DNA of 64,000 bases from Micrococcus flavus (GTDB taxonomy: Bacteria > Actinomycetota > Actinomycetes > Actinomycetales > Micrococcaceae), in NCBI RefSeq assembly GCF_014204815.1, contig NZ_JACHMC010000001.1:1860001-1924000 (forward strand), written 5' to 3'. Every line of letters begins with the position of its first letter. The first letter of the stretch is position 1. Both the position numbers and the translations under genes were made by a program. Under the pieces are notes generated by a model that was given only the letters and a program-made list of their open reading frames with translations, did no database searches and had not been told where the DNA came from. Shown here piece after piece: positions 46,447 to 56,337 of this stretch.

Positions 46447-48489
46447 ATGATGGATGACGACGTTCAGCGCCGCGAGCTCGTGCTCGAGCGAGCCCATGAG
46501 TGGGCCGACCTGCTATACGGGGTGAACAGGCTACGTGTCCTGGAGGCGAGGGCCGAGGCGGCCCATGAGGATGCGGTCCCCTCGGTCCGATTCGACGTCG
46601 GCCGGGATCCGGACGAGGGTGCCCCGATGTGGCGCCTCATCGCTCCGACCGAGGGCCTGCTGCGTGAGCTGAAGGTGAGCCGCCGGCGCTCCGGCTTCCT
46701 CTCCCATTGGGACGACCTGATCGACGAGGAGCCGGCTCTGGAGCAGATCGTCGCTCTGACCCGTCAGGTGGAGGACGAGGCGCTCGCGTTCGGCCGGCTC
46801 TGCACCTCCGGGGAGGCCGCTGCGGCGCGAGCCGCTGTCGAGGCGCTGGAGACGGCTCTCGACAGGCTGGAGGACTCGGATCTCAGGGAGGACCTGGAAA
46901 CCCTGACGGACGTCGCCACCACGGCTGTCCAGGACGGAGACGTCGTCGGGGTGGACTCCGCCATCGACCTTCTGTGCGGCGAAGATGACGACGCGGTGGC
47001 CGTCCCCCGTCGGCTCACCCTGCGAGCCCCCGACAGGGCCGCTCACGCACTCGCAGTGCTCGAACACACCGCGGCGTGGCCCTGGCCGCCGTCATCGTCC
47101 TCAGAGTCGAGTCGCGTCGCCGCCACCGGCAGGCAGAAGAGGACGGTGGCTGGTCGGCGTCACGGTCCCACCGCGACGTACTGCCGGGCCCATCGCGACG
47201 CGTGCGACCTCCTCGAACGCCATCCTCTGGCTCTGTTCCGCTCCGTCCACTGCTGGGTGCGTGGTCTCCAGCTGATGGAGCACTACTGGGACCACACGCT
47301 CCTGCGCGACATCTCCTCGATCCCGCCGGAGACGTTCGAGGAAGCGGCGGTCGTCATCGTCCAGGCCGGGGCGGGGTCGGCCGACGAGGGCGTCCGGCTC
47401 CTCGAGCAGCTGGCCGCCGCAGACCGCTCCTTCGAGCTCCTCCTCGACCCGCTGCATTGGCTGTGGGACCACGAGACCCTCGCGGTCCAGGCCATCAGCG
47501 CACTGCAGGAGATCTCCATCGAGTCCGCAGAGCGGCACTACGAGGCACTGACTGACGCGCTCGCCCCCTACAGTGCAGAATCCGCGAGCCGGGTCGCTCC
47601 ACCGTCAGACGAGGCGGGCGGATCCGCCGTGGCCTCAGGAGCCATCACGCGCGCCGCGGCCTCCTGCTCCCCCCTGCCACCACAGCTCTTCAAGCGGGTC
47701 GACGCCGCCCGTCAGGGCCTGGAGGTCGCCGAGGAGGCGCTGGTCGAAGGGCCGTGCCGCATCTGGGCGCACCAGCCACTCGTCCCGACGCTCCGTCGCC
47801 ACCACGGCCGCCGCATCCACCCCGACGGCCCCCTGGAGCGTGCCCTGCGTGTGTGTGAGATGAGCCGCACGCCCCTCTCGCTCTGGGACGCCATGGCGCC
47901 ACACCCCGGACTCGCCCGCCAGTTCGACTCCCGTCGTCCGGAGGAGTGGTCGGCCCTGACCGAGGCCGCCGCCGACGCGGCCGGCGCAGTGACCGACCAC
48001 ATCGGCCTGATCCTGTTCGACCCGGCCAACCAGGACTACCTCGTCGAGGTGACCCGCTGGGCCGTCGTCGCGAAGGCTCAGGAGGCCCTCGACCGCGCCA
48101 GGGTGCCGATCGCCCTCGTGGAGGGGCTGCGTGGGATCGGCGGCGCCACGCCCCCGACCGCCGGAGCGATGTCCTGGGAGTCCCGCCGAGCGCTCGCCGA
48201 ATGCACGCTCGCCGATCTCGTCCGCCTGGAGGGGGTCCTCGAGGACCTCTCCGTCGACCTGCGCCTGCTCGGTCTCACGGACGAGGTGCTCGCGGCCCAC
48301 GTCACGGCCGACCCCGAGCGGGCGGCACGGTTCCTGGGAGAGTTCGTCCTCATCGACACGGGCCTCCAGGAGCAGATGGTGGAGGCCGCGGGGTGCGAGA
48401 CGCTCCTCCCCGTCGAGTCGCCAAGACGGCGCAGCGTGCGTGGGCTCGTCTTCCACGGCTCCCTGGAGTCGGAACTGCGTCACTACTGA
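46447..48489 (+). CDS. Large hypothetical protein, possibly acquired
   Basis: Unrecognised protein of 680 residues. The ATG at 46447 (MMDDDVQRRELVLERAHEW) has GGAGG (46434-46438) 8 nt upstream; the longer frame from 46372 is not coding. No signal peptide or clear membrane helix is seen. It is mostly helical, acidic and Leu/Ala-rich, with an aromatic-His cluster in the middle (FRSVHCWVRGLQLMEHYWDH). Residues about 215-250 are unlike the rest (AWPWPPSSSSESSR and Arg-rich) and might reflect compensating frameshifts. It uses AGG, GAT and GCT codons more freely than its neighbours, which suggests horizontal transfer. No function proposed. Confidence 0.75.
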   Translation: MMDDDVQRRELVLERAHEWADLLYGVNRLRVLEARAEAAHEDAVPSVRFDVGRDPDEGAPMWRLIAPTEGLLRELKVSRRRSGFLSHWDDLIDEEPALEQIVALTRQVEDEALAFGRLCTSGEAAAARAAVEALETALDRLEDSDLREDLETLTDVATTAVQDGDVVGVDSAIDLLCGEDDDAVAVPRRLTLRAPDRAAHALAVLEHTAAWPWPPSSSSESSRVAATGRQKRTVAGRRHGPTATYCRAHRDACDLLERHPLALFRSVHCWVRGLQLMEHYWDHTLLRDISSIPPETFEEAAVVIVQAGAGSADEGVRLLEQLAAADRSFELLLDPLHWLWDHETLAVQAISALQEISIESAERHYEALTDALAPYSAESASRVAPPSDEAGGSAVASGAITRAAASCSPLPPQLFKRVDAARQGLEVAEEALVEGPCRIWAHQPLVPTLRRHHGRRIHPDGPLERALRVCEMSRTPLSLWDAMAPHPGLARQFDSRRPEEWSALTEAAADAAGAVTDHIGLILFDPANQDYLVEVTRWAVVAKAQEALDRARVPIALVEGLRGIGGATPPTAGAMSWESRRALAECTLADLVRLEGVLEDLSVDLRLLGLTDEVLAAHVTADPERAARFLGEFVLIDTGLQEQMVEAAGCETLLPVESPRRRSVRGLVFHGSLESELRHY

Positions 48490-48517
48490 GCCGCCCGTCA
48501 TGACCCGCCCCCGCGCG

Positions 48518-48523
48518 TAGGCT
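48518..48523 (+). promoter_or_regulatory. -10 box (TAGGCT), leaderless, for IMPase-like gene
   Basis: TAGGCT ends 6 nt before the ATG at 48530. Confidence 0.7.
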
Positions 48524-48529
48524 GACCGC

Positions 48530-49489
48530 ATGACCGCCGCAGCGGGGTCCGCGCCGACCGCCTCCACGTCCCCCTCCCCCGCCGCGCTGCGCCGGATCGC
48601 CCTCGAGGCCGCCCGCGCGGTGGCTCCGGCCCTGGCCGCGGCGTTCCGCACCCCCGACGCCGCCGCCACCACCAAGCGCAACCACCATGACCTCGTCACC
48701 CAGCACGACCGTGCCACGGAGGAGGCGCTGATCGCCGCGCTCACCGCGGCGGTGCCGGGCAGCGCGGTGCTCGGCGAGGAGACCGGCACGACCGTCGCCT
48801 CGCCTACCGACACCGCGCCGGAAGCCGGCGCCGCCCCCCGCGTGCGGTGGATCGTGGACCCGATCGACGGCACCTCCAACTTCACCCACGGCTTCGCGAT
48901 GTTCTCCGTCTCGATCGCCGCCGAGGTGGACGGGGAGGTGGTGGCCGGCGTCGTGCTGGACCCGGCCAACGGCCTCGAGTTCTCCGCGGACGACGCCGGC
49001 GCGTGGCTCGGCGAGGCACCCCTGCCCCTGCGCGCCGCCCCCGCGGGCGGCGAGCGCGCACTCAACCTGGTGACCTCCTACCCGGCGGCGGAGGCCCTGC
49101 GCCGCGAGGGCGAGGACGCGCTGCGCCGGTTCGCGGAGCTCGTGGACGCGTACGCCACGGTCCGGCGCACCGTGTCCGGAGCGCTCGAGCTCGCCTTCAC
49201 CGCGGCCGGCTGGGCGGACGCCACGCTCGCGGTGGACACGAACCCGTGGGACGTGGCCGCCGGGCAGCTCCTCGTGGCCCGCGCCGGGGGCACGCTGACC
49301 GCCGCCGACGACGCCGGCCCCGCCCCCGCCACGCCACCGCACCTGGCGCGCCACCTGCTGGCCGTGGGGCCGGACCGGGAGGCCCCGACCGCCCACGCCG
49401 TGCTGGCGGGCCTGGCCGCGCACCGCGCGGCGGGACAGAATGTGGGGGACACCACCGACACCGACGAGACCCGGGAGGTCGCCCCATGA
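48530..49489 (+). CDS. Inositol monophosphatase family protein
   Basis: Mg-dependent phosphatase of 319 residues. Metal-binding motifs are in order: LGEETG, then the signature WIVDPIDGTSNFTHG, and the C-terminal NPWDVAAGQLLVARAGG. Possible substrates are inositol-1-phosphate, fructose-1,6-bisphosphate, histidinol phosphate or PAP; the sequence alone does not choose. In actinobacteria inositol is needed for phosphatidylinositol mannosides and mycothiol. The start is set by the leaderless -10 box. Its stop overlaps the next ATG (ATGA), so the two are coupled. Confidence 0.92.
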   Translation: MTAAAGSAPTASTSPSPAALRRIALEAARAVAPALAAAFRTPDAAATTKRNHHDLVTQHDRATEEALIAALTAAVPGSAVLGEETGTTVASPTDTAPEAGAAPRVRWIVDPIDGTSNFTHGFAMFSVSIAAEVDGEVVAGVVLDPANGLEFSADDAGAWLGEAPLPLRAAPAGGERALNLVTSYPAAEALRREGEDALRRFAELVDAYATVRRTVSGALELAFTAAGWADATLAVDTNPWDVAAGQLLVARAGGTLTAADDAGPAPATPPHLARHLLAVGPDREAPTAHAVLAGLAAHRAAGQNVGDTTDTDETREVAP

Positions 49490-49992
49490 CCGAGCACACC
49501 ACCCCCTCGATGCAGCGCCCCGACCCCGCCGTGGGGGACACCTCGATGTTCCCGCACCCGGACGGCGAGCCGGTGCTCGCCCTGACGGACGAGCAGATCT
49601 GGAGGCTGCTCGGCGGCGTCCGCCACGCCCGCCTCGGCCTGGCCGTGGGCGGCAGTCCGGACATCGTGCCCGTGAACATCCGCACCCACGAGGGTGCCGT
49701 CTACTTCCGCACCGCGCCCGGCTCCAAGCTCGCCGAGTTGACCGTCAACCCCACCGTGGTCCTCCAGGCGGACGGCATCCTCTCCGACCAGGCCTGGTCC
49801 GTGCTCGTGCACGGCACCGCCCGCCGCCTCGAGACGGAGGCGGAGATCGCCGAGGCCGAGTCCCTCGGCATCCGGCCGTGGGTCCCGACGCTCAAGGACT
49901 TCTACGTGAAGGTGGACGTCGAGTCCGTCTCCGGCCGGCACTTCGTGTTCGGCCCGCACCCGGAGCGCGACGGCGTCGACGCCACCGACTGA
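49486..49992 (+). CDS. Pyridoxamine 5'-phosphate oxidase-like FMN/F420-binding protein
   Basis: Split beta-barrel protein of 168 residues. After about 35 variable residues the barrel starts at WRLLGGVRHARLGLAVGG and continues VPVNIRTHEGAVYFRTAPGSK; this early Arg and the TAPGSK loop contact the flavin phosphate in the PPOX-like group. It ends VSGRHFVFGPHPE. The start overlaps the IMPase stop by 4 nt. The gene ends 3 nt from the stop of the convergent flavoprotein gene, with no terminator in between. Substrate unknown. Confidence 0.85.
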   Translation: MTEHTTPSMQRPDPAVGDTSMFPHPDGEPVLALTDEQIWRLLGGVRHARLGLAVGGSPDIVPVNIRTHEGAVYFRTAPGSKLAELTVNPTVVLQADGILSDQAWSVLVHGTARRLETEAEIAEAESLGIRPWVPTLKDFYVKVDVESVSGRHFVFGPHPERDGVDATD

Positions 49993-49995
49993 CCC

Positions 49996-51753
49996 TCAGG
50001 CGACGTCGGCGGCCAGGGACCGGCCCGCGGTGCGCCCACTGAAGAGGCACCCGCCCAGGAACGTGCCCTCGAGCGAGCGGAAGCCGTGCATGCCGCCGCC
50101 GCCGAACCCGGCGGCCTCGCCCGCGGCGTAGAGCCCGGGGACGGGGCCGCCGAGCTCGTCCAGGACCCGGCCGCTGAGGTCCGTGTGCAGTCCGCCGAGC
50201 GTCTTGCGGGTGAGGGTGCGCAGGCGCACCGCCACGAGCGGCCCCGCCGCGGGGTCCGTGAGCCGGTGCGGGGGCACCGCCCGGACGAGCTTGTCCCCCA
50301 GGTACTGACGGGCTCGCCGCACGGCGTCCACCTGCGGGTCCACGCCCGCGGCCGCGGCACCGGCCTCGTGCTCGGCCACGGCCTCCCGCACGGCCGCCAG
50401 GTCCACGCGCGGCGCCTCGGCCCAGCCGGAGCGCTCGATCAGGGCGTTCATCTCCGTGACGAGCTCCTCCACCGTGTGGGCCCGGACGAAGTCCTCGCCA
50501 TGGTCCAGGAACGCCCGCACCGGGGCGGGGATGTCCTGCGTGACACGGCCGAGCACCTGACGCGCCGACCGGCCGGTCAGATCCGGGTTCTGCTCCGACC
50601 CGGACAGGGCGAACTCCTTGCCGATGATCCGCTCGTTGAGCACGAACCACGTGTGCTCGGCGCCCCCGCCGTGCCGGCCCACCCCCGCGCCGCGGCGGAT
50701 CTCGCCCAGGGTGCCGAGGGTGTCGAACCCGGGCCACCGCGGGTGCGGCAGACGGTGGCCGGCGGCGTCCAGCCACAGGGAGCTGGGGCCGGGCAGGATG
50801 CGGATGCCGTGGCCGGGCCACACCGGGTCCCAGTTGGCCACGCCCTCCGTGTAGTGCCACATGCGGTCCGGGTGCAGCACGTGGGCGCCGGCCTCCTTCG
50901 CCGCGCGGATGCCGGAGCCGTCCACGTACGCCGGGACGCCGGAGAGCATGCGCTGCGGGGCGGTCCCCAGGCGCTCGGGCCACACGGCTCGCACCGCCTC
51001 GTGGTCCGCGCCGATGCCGCCGGAGGCCACCAGCACCGCCTGGGCCCGCACCTCGAACCCGCCCACCGCCTGCCGGGAGGACGCGGTGCCGCGGGCGCCG
51101 TCGTCGTCGGCCAGGCGCTCGCCCCGGACGCCGACGACGGCGCGGTCCTGGGTGATCAGCTCCGTCACCCGGTGGCGGGGCAGGTAGGTGAGGCGGCCGT
51201 CGAAGGCCGCGCGCTCGACCACGCGGGCGAACGGCTCCACGATGCCCACGCCCGTGCCCCACGTGATGTGGAACCGGGGCACCGAGTTGCCGCCCACGCC
51301 CGGGCCGCCGCCGAACGCGTCGGGGACGCGGCGCTCCGCCCAGCCGACCACCGGGAAGAGCCGGTGCCCGCGCTCGGCGAGCCAGGCCCGCTTCTCCCCC
51401 GCCGCGAAGTGCACGTACGCCTCGGCCCAGGCCCGCGGCAGGACGTCCTCGTCGGTGAAGCCGGCGGTGTCCTGCCAGTCGCGCCAGGCCAGGTCCACGG
51501 AGTCCCGCACGCGCAGCCGGCACTGCTCCGGGGAGTCCACCAGGAACAGGCCGCCGAAGCTCCACCAGGCCTGGCCGCCCAGGTCCCCGGCGCGCTCCTG
51601 GTCCACGAGCACCACCCGGCGCCCGGCCTCGAGCAGCTCGCACGTGGCCACCAGCCCGGCCAGGCCGTGGCCCAGGACCACGACGTCGGCGCGGTGCGGG
51701 GCGTCCTCGGCGGCGTGGCGCGGGGCGGCGGGGGCGGGGCGGTGCTGAGTCAT
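49996..51753 (-). CDS. FAD-binding dehydrogenase (fumarate reductase / 3-ketosteroid dehydrogenase-like)
   Basis: Flavoprotein of 585 residues. The N-terminal dinucleotide motif is VVVLGHGLAGLVA, followed by DQERAGDLGGQAWWSFGGLF, which binds FAD. The capping domain lies between about 200 and 400. The C-terminal GLYAAGEAAGFGGGGMHGFR with EGTFLGGCLFSGRTAG completes the FAD site. This is the KstD/FrdA-like FAD_binding_2 family. Members often bear this plain name because the substrate (steroid, fumarate or other) is unclear. The ATG at 51753 follows a TACGCT box by 7 nt. Confidence 0.9.
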   Translation of the reverse strand: MTQHRPAPAAPRHAAEDAPHRADVVVLGHGLAGLVATCELLEAGRRVVLVDQERAGDLGGQAWWSFGGLFLVDSPEQCRLRVRDSVDLAWRDWQDTAGFTDEDVLPRAWAEAYVHFAAGEKRAWLAERGHRLFPVVGWAERRVPDAFGGGPGVGGNSVPRFHITWGTGVGIVEPFARVVERAAFDGRLTYLPRHRVTELITQDRAVVGVRGERLADDDGARGTASSRQAVGGFEVRAQAVLVASGGIGADHEAVRAVWPERLGTAPQRMLSGVPAYVDGSGIRAAKEAGAHVLHPDRMWHYTEGVANWDPVWPGHGIRILPGPSSLWLDAAGHRLPHPRWPGFDTLGTLGEIRRGAGVGRHGGGAEHTWFVLNERIIGKEFALSGSEQNPDLTGRSARQVLGRVTQDIPAPVRAFLDHGEDFVRAHTVEELVTEMNALIERSGWAEAPRVDLAAVREAVAEHEAGAAAAGVDPQVDAVRRARQYLGDKLVRAVPPHRLTDPAAGPLVAVRLRTLTRKTLGGLHTDLSGRVLDELGGPVPGLYAAGEAAGFGGGGMHGFRSLEGTFLGGCLFSGRTAGRSLAADVA

Positions 51754-51760
51754 GCGTCAC

Positions 51761-51766
51761 AGCGTA
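51761..51766 (-). promoter_or_regulatory. -10 box (TACGCT), leaderless, for flavoprotein gene
   Basis: TACGCT on the minus strand, 7 nt before the ATG at 51753. Confidence 0.65.
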
Positions 51767-51791
51767 CTGGCCGCGCCCCCACCCGCGACGG

Positions 51792-52175
51792 TCACAGCGG
51801 CGCCCCCGAGAGGAGCAGCGCGGCCATGGCCGTCAGGCCCAGGCAGGACAGCGCCACCACGAACGCGACCATGCCCGCCGCCGTCCGCCACGCCGGCCGG
51901 ACCCGCTCGTCCGTGATGCCCGCGGACTGGTGCCCGTACCGGCGGCGCTGGCCCAGCATGATCGCCGCGCCCACCAGGGCGGCCAGGGCGGCGGGTGCGA
52001 ACGCCCACACGCCGACCTCGGAGTACCAGCGGACGAACATCAGGGCGGTCACGTGCAGGGCGAGCACGGTGCGCCCCCAGCTCATCACCGTGCGCTCGGG
52101 CTGCAGCCCGGGGTCCGCGTGGCCGCCCGGCGGGGCCGGCCTCGGCAGCGGGACGCCGGGGACTCGGCGGGGCAC
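51792..52175 (-). CDS. DUF202 family membrane protein (second of a pair)
   Basis: Protein of 127 residues with the DUF202 signature near the N-terminus (LQPERTVMSWGRTVLALHVT), then three helices ending VALSCLGLTAMAALLLSG. The GTG at 52175 begins 2 nt after the TGA of the upstream DUF202 gene, so coupling is likely. DUF202 proteins (YidH/YidG type) are small inner-membrane proteins, often adjacent in pairs; function unknown. Confidence 0.82.
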   Translation of the reverse strand: MPRRVPGVPLPRPAPPGGHADPGLQPERTVMSWGRTVLALHVTALMFVRWYSEVGVWAFAPAALAALVGAAIMLGQRRRYGHQSAGITDERVRPAWRTAAGMVAFVVALSCLGLTAMAALLLSGAPL

Positions 52176-52177
52176 GG

Positions 52178-52600
52178 TCAGCCCATCCGGGCGATCGTCG
52201 CGGCCAGCAGCACCACCGTGCCCACCACCACGGCGCCGGCCAGCACCGGCACGATCAGCGGGAGGGGCAGCGGCCGCGCGTTCCGCATGGCCCGCTCCAC
52301 GCGCAGCCAGCGGACACCGGCTCCGAGGGCGAGCAGCGCGCCGACCACCAGCAGCAGGGCGCTGAGGGTGAGGCGCACGGTCGGCGGGAACATCTCCCCC
52401 GTGAACGCCTCCACCGCCACGCCGCCCGCCAGCAGGGCCAGGGACGTGCGGATCCACGCCAGGAAGGTGCGCTCGTTGGCCAGCGTGAAGCGGGGGTCCG
52501 GCTCGCGTCCGCCGTCGAGGAGGCGGTCCTCCCACGGCCGGCGCACCGGGGCGTCCGCGTCGGCCTCGCCGGCGGGACCCGGGCTGCTCTGCGCGATCAT
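52178..52600 (-). CDS. DUF202 family membrane protein (YidH-like)
   Basis: Protein of 140 residues. The family signature is strong: RFTLANERTFLAWIRTSLAL followed by LAGGVAVEAF, then two more helices. About 35 polar residues come first. I chose the ATG at 52600 (MIAQSSPGP) because a TAGCAT box lies 7 nt upstream; the ATG at 52609 falls inside that box. It is followed 2 nt later by a second DUF202 gene, giving a YidH/YidG-like pair. Confidence 0.86.
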   Translation of the reverse strand: MIAQSSPGPAGEADADAPVRRPWEDRLLDGGREPDPRFTLANERTFLAWIRTSLALLAGGVAVEAFTGEMFPPTVRLTLSALLLVVGALLALGAGVRWLRVERAMRNARPLPLPLIVPVLAGAVVVGTVVLLAATIARMG

Positions 52601-52607
52601 GCGCCTC

Positions 52608-52613
52608 ATGCTA
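52608..52613 (-). promoter_or_regulatory. -10 box (TAGCAT), leaderless, for the DUF202 pair
   Basis: TAGCAT on the minus strand, 7 nt before the ATG at 52600. Confidence 0.7.
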
Positions 52614-52639
52614 TCCAGCCACGGTCCGGGCGGCGGCGG

Positions 52640-52645
52640 TATCAT
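52640..52645 (+). promoter_or_regulatory. -10 box (TATCAT) for the MbfA-like gene
   Basis: TATCAT on the plus strand leaves a leader of about 105 nt before the ATG at 52758. It is divergent from the DUF202 promoter 27 bp away. Confidence 0.55.
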
Positions 52646-52757
52646 CGGCCCCCGGGCGTGGCCTCACGGGCGGCCGCGCACCCGTCCTCCCCGTCCGCCC
52701 GGCCCCGCCAGCCGCACGCGGCGCCGCGCCCGCCCCACCATCCGCTCCGGAGGCACC

Positions 52758-53888
52758 ATGAGCACCGCCGTCGACCGTCCCGGACGCCCCGGCGTCGAAC
52801 CCTCCCGGGAACAGATCCGCCGATGGCGGCGGTATCTCGCCGACGAGATCGCCGAGGGGCAGATCTACCGGGACATCGCCGCCCGCAAGGACGGTGTGGA
52901 GCGGGACGTGCTCCTCGGCCTGGCCCAGGCCGAGGAGCGGCACGAGGAGCACTGGCGCCGCCTGCTCGGCCCGCACGCCGCGAACCCGCCGCGTCCGTCC
53001 GCGCACCGCATCCTGCTGCGCGCCCTGGCCCGCGTGTTCGGGTCCGTGTTCGTGTTGGCCCTCGCCCAGCGGGCCGAGTCGGACAACCCGTATGCGAAGG
53101 ACCAGGACGCCACCGAGTGGATGGCCGCGGACGAGCAGATCCACGAGGAGGTCGTCCGCGGCCTGGCCTCCCGCGGCCGCGAGCAGCTCGCCGGGTCCTT
53201 CCGCGCCGCCGTGTTCGGCATGAACGACGGGCTCGTGTCCAACCTGGCGCTCGTGATGGGCATCGGCGCCACCGGGGCGGCCCCCTCCGTGGTGCTGTTC
53301 ACCGGCGTGGCCGGCCTGCTGGCCGGAGCGCTGTCCATGGCGGCCGGCGAGTACGTGTCCGTGCGCTCCCAGCGCGAGCTGCTCGAGGCCTCCTCCCCCA
53401 CCCAGGTCACGCTCGAGGCCGCGGAGCACCTGGACATCGACCGCAACGAGCTCGAGCTGGTCTACCTGGCCCGCGGCATGAAGCCCGAGGACGCCAAGCA
53501 CCGGGCCCTCGAGCGCCTCGGCTACCTCTCCTGCGACTGCAATCCCGCGTTCTCCGCGCGGCCCGACGGCTCCCAGGGGCCGGTGGACCACTCCGAGTCG
53601 TACGCGGAGATCGGCTCGGCCTGGGGCGCCTCCCTGTCCAGCTTCCTCTTCTTCGCCTCCGGCGCGCTCATCCCGATCCTGCCCTACCTGTTCGGCATGA
53701 CCGGCGGCCCCGCGCTCGCCCTCTCCGCGGTCCTCGTGGGCCTGGCCCTGCTGTTCACCGGCGGCGTGGTGGGCCTGCTCTCCGGGTCCTCGCCGCTCTG
53801 GCGCGGCCTGCGCCAGCTGGCCATCGGCTACGGCGCGGCGGCAGTCACGTACGTGCTCGGCCTGCTGGTCGGCGGCAGCGTCGGCTGA
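52758..53888 (+). CDS. mbfA: Rubrerythrin-like/VIT1 fusion, MbfA-type membrane ferritin
   Basis: Fusion of 376 residues. The N-terminal 150 residues are a ferritin-like (erythrin) domain: RRYLADEIAEGQIYRDIAAR, LAQAEERHEEHWRRLL and ADEQIHEEVV give the E and ExxH ligands of a di-iron site. The C-terminal part is a VIT1/CCC1 domain with FGMNDGLVSNLALVMGIG, MAAGEYVSVRSQREL and about five helices. In Bradyrhizobium and Agrobacterium MbfA exports iron and protects against peroxide. The role here is inferred from that. ATG 52758 with GGAGG upstream. Confidence 0.88.
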   Translation: MSTAVDRPGRPGVEPSREQIRRWRRYLADEIAEGQIYRDIAARKDGVERDVLLGLAQAEERHEEHWRRLLGPHAANPPRPSAHRILLRALARVFGSVFVLALAQRAESDNPYAKDQDATEWMAADEQIHEEVVRGLASRGREQLAGSFRAAVFGMNDGLVSNLALVMGIGATGAAPSVVLFTGVAGLLAGALSMAAGEYVSVRSQRELLEASSPTQVTLEAAEHLDIDRNELELVYLARGMKPEDAKHRALERLGYLSCDCNPAFSARPDGSQGPVDHSESYAEIGSAWGASLSSFLFFASGALIPILPYLFGMTGGPALALSAVLVGLALLFTGGVVGLLSGSSPLWRGLRQLAIGYGAAAVTYVLGLLVGGSVG

Positions 53889-53908
53889 CGACCCCGCCCC
53901 TCTCCACG

Positions 53909-53971
53909 CACTTCGGGGGCGAAACCGGGCGCCGTTCCATGAGAACGACACCCGGTTTCGCCCCCGAAGTG
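53909..53971. terminator. Very long perfect hairpin between mbfA and sucD
   Basis: Arms of 21 bp (53909-53929 and 53951-53971) pair perfectly. The 21-nt loop carries a further CGTTC/GAACG pairing. It lies between convergent genes and can stop both. It is longer than a terminator needs to be. Confidence 0.85.
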
Positions 53972-54011
53972 ATCAGCGGTGTCAGGCCCGCCGATCAGGG
54001 ACGGCTCAGGC

Positions 54012-54932
<921 letters not shown>

Positions 54933-54960
54933 GTCAGTCTTCCCTCGTCTTTCCGAAGCT

Positions 54961-56130
54961 TCAGTTCGCGGAGTGGGCGAGCTCGGCGGCCTTGTCGGCG
55001 CCCTCGTCCATGCTGGCGGCCAGGGTCACGAGCGGGTGGCCGGCCTCGTTCAGGATGCGACGGCCCTCCTCCACGTTGTTGCCGTCGAGGCGCACCACGA
55101 GCGGCTTGGTGGCGGCGTCGCCCAGGATCTCGAGGGCCTTGACGATGCCGTTGGCGACGGCGTCGCACGCGGTGATGCCGCCGAAGACGTTCACGAACAC
55201 GGACGTGACCTGCTCGTCGCCCAGGATGACGTCGAGACCGGCAGCCATGACCTCGGCGTTCGCGCCGCCGCCGATGTCCAGGAAGTTGGCGGGCTTGACG
55301 CCGCCGTGCTTCTCGCCCGCGTAGGCGACGACGTCCAGGGTGGACATGACGAGGCCGGCGCCGTTGCCGATGATGCCGACCTGGCCGTCGAGCTTGACGT
55401 AGTTGAGGTCGTTGGCCTTGGCCTTGGCCTCGAGCGGGTCCTCGGTGGCCTTGTCCACGAGGGCGGCGTGGCCCTCCTGGCGGAACTCCGCGTTGTCGTC
55501 GAGGGAGACCTTGCCGTCGAGGGCGAGGATCGTGCCGTCGCCGGTCTTCACCAGCGGGTTCACCTCGACGAGGGTGGCGTCCTCCTTCTCGAAGACGTCC
55601 CAGAGCTTCACGATGACGTCGGCGACGTCGGCGCGCAGCTCCTCCGGGAAGTTCGCCTCGGCGACGATCTTCTGCGCGGTCTCGGCGTCGATGCCGGTCA
55701 GCGCGGACACGGGCACCTTGGCGAGGGCCTCGGGACGCTCGACGGCGAGCTGCTCGATCTCCATGCCGCCCTCGACGGAGCACATGGCCAGGTAGGTGCG
55801 GTTCGCGCGGTCCAGCAGCACGGAGAAGTAGTACTCCTCGGCGATGTCGGCGCCCTCGGCGATCATGACCTTGTGGACGGTGTGGCCCTTGATGTCCATG
55901 CCGAGGATGGCCTGGGCATGCTCGTAGGCCTCGTCGGCGGTCTTGGCGACCTTGACGCCGCCGGCCTTGCCGCGGCCGCCGACCTTCACCTGCGCCTTGA
56001 CGACGGTGACGCCGCCGATCTTCTCCGCAGCGGCCTTGGCCTCTTCGGGGGTCTCCGCGACGATGCCGGCGAGCACGGGCACACCGTGCTTCTCGAACAG
56101 ATCGCGCGCCTGGTACTCATACAGGTCCAC
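54961..56130 (-). CDS. sucC: Succinyl-CoA synthetase beta subunit
   Basis: ATP-grasp subunit of 389 residues. It opens [20 protein letters not shown], then [18 protein letters not shown] (nucleotide binding), [10 protein letters not shown] with metal ligands, and [12 protein letters not shown]. The GTG at 56130 has AAGGAC upstream; the frame up to 56172 has no support. The leader from the TAGAGT box at 56268 is about 130 nt. With sucD it forms the TCA-cycle step after 2-oxoglutarate dehydrogenase. pcrA lies directly upstream, as in mycobacteria. Confidence 0.97.
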   Translation of the reverse strand: MDLYEYQARDLFEKHGVPVLAGIVAETPEEAKAAAEKIGGVTVVKAQVKVGGRGKAGGVKVAKTADEAYEHAQAILGMDIKGHTVHKVMIAEGADIAEEYYFSVLLDRANRTYLAMCSVEGGMEIEQLAVERPEALAKVPVSALTGIDAETAQKIVAEANFPEELRADVADVIVKLWDVFEKEDATLVEVNPLVKTGDGTILALDGKVSLDDNAEFRQEGHAALVDKATEDPLEAKAKANDLNYVKLDGQVGIIGNGAGLVMSTLDVVAYAGEKHGGVKPANFLDIGGGANAEVMAAGLDVILGDEQVTSVFVNVFGGITACDAVANGIVKALEILGDAATKPLVVRLDGNNVEEGRRILNEAGHPLVTLAASMDEGADKAAELAHSAN

Positions 56131-56267
56131 GGTGTATGTCCTTCTTGGTCGAAGACAATTTCCTGCCGGCACCGCGGGGAGGCCGTGCCGACGCCGGCGC
56201 CGCGTGTCCGCGGCCGGGGCCGTGCCGAGGGCAGGACCGGGCGGCGGACGGCGGCGCTCCGCTGGCC

Positions 56268-56273
56268 ACTCTA
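56268..56273 (-). promoter_or_regulatory. -10 box (TAGAGT) for sucCD
   Basis: TAGAGT on the minus strand, about 140 nt before the sucC start. The same hexamer is used by icd, another TCA gene. Confidence 0.55.
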
Positions 56274-56337
56274 GACCACGCGAGCAGGCGGATCCGAGGC
56301 CCGACGGTCCAAGACGGGCGGGCCGGTCGCCGCCCTG

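Noticed and set aside
47060-47200. Compensating frameshifts inside the 680-residue gene
   Set aside because: An alternate frame gives a hydrophobic stretch (VALAAVIVLRV), but the main frame stays open throughout. Without a homologue this cannot be decided.
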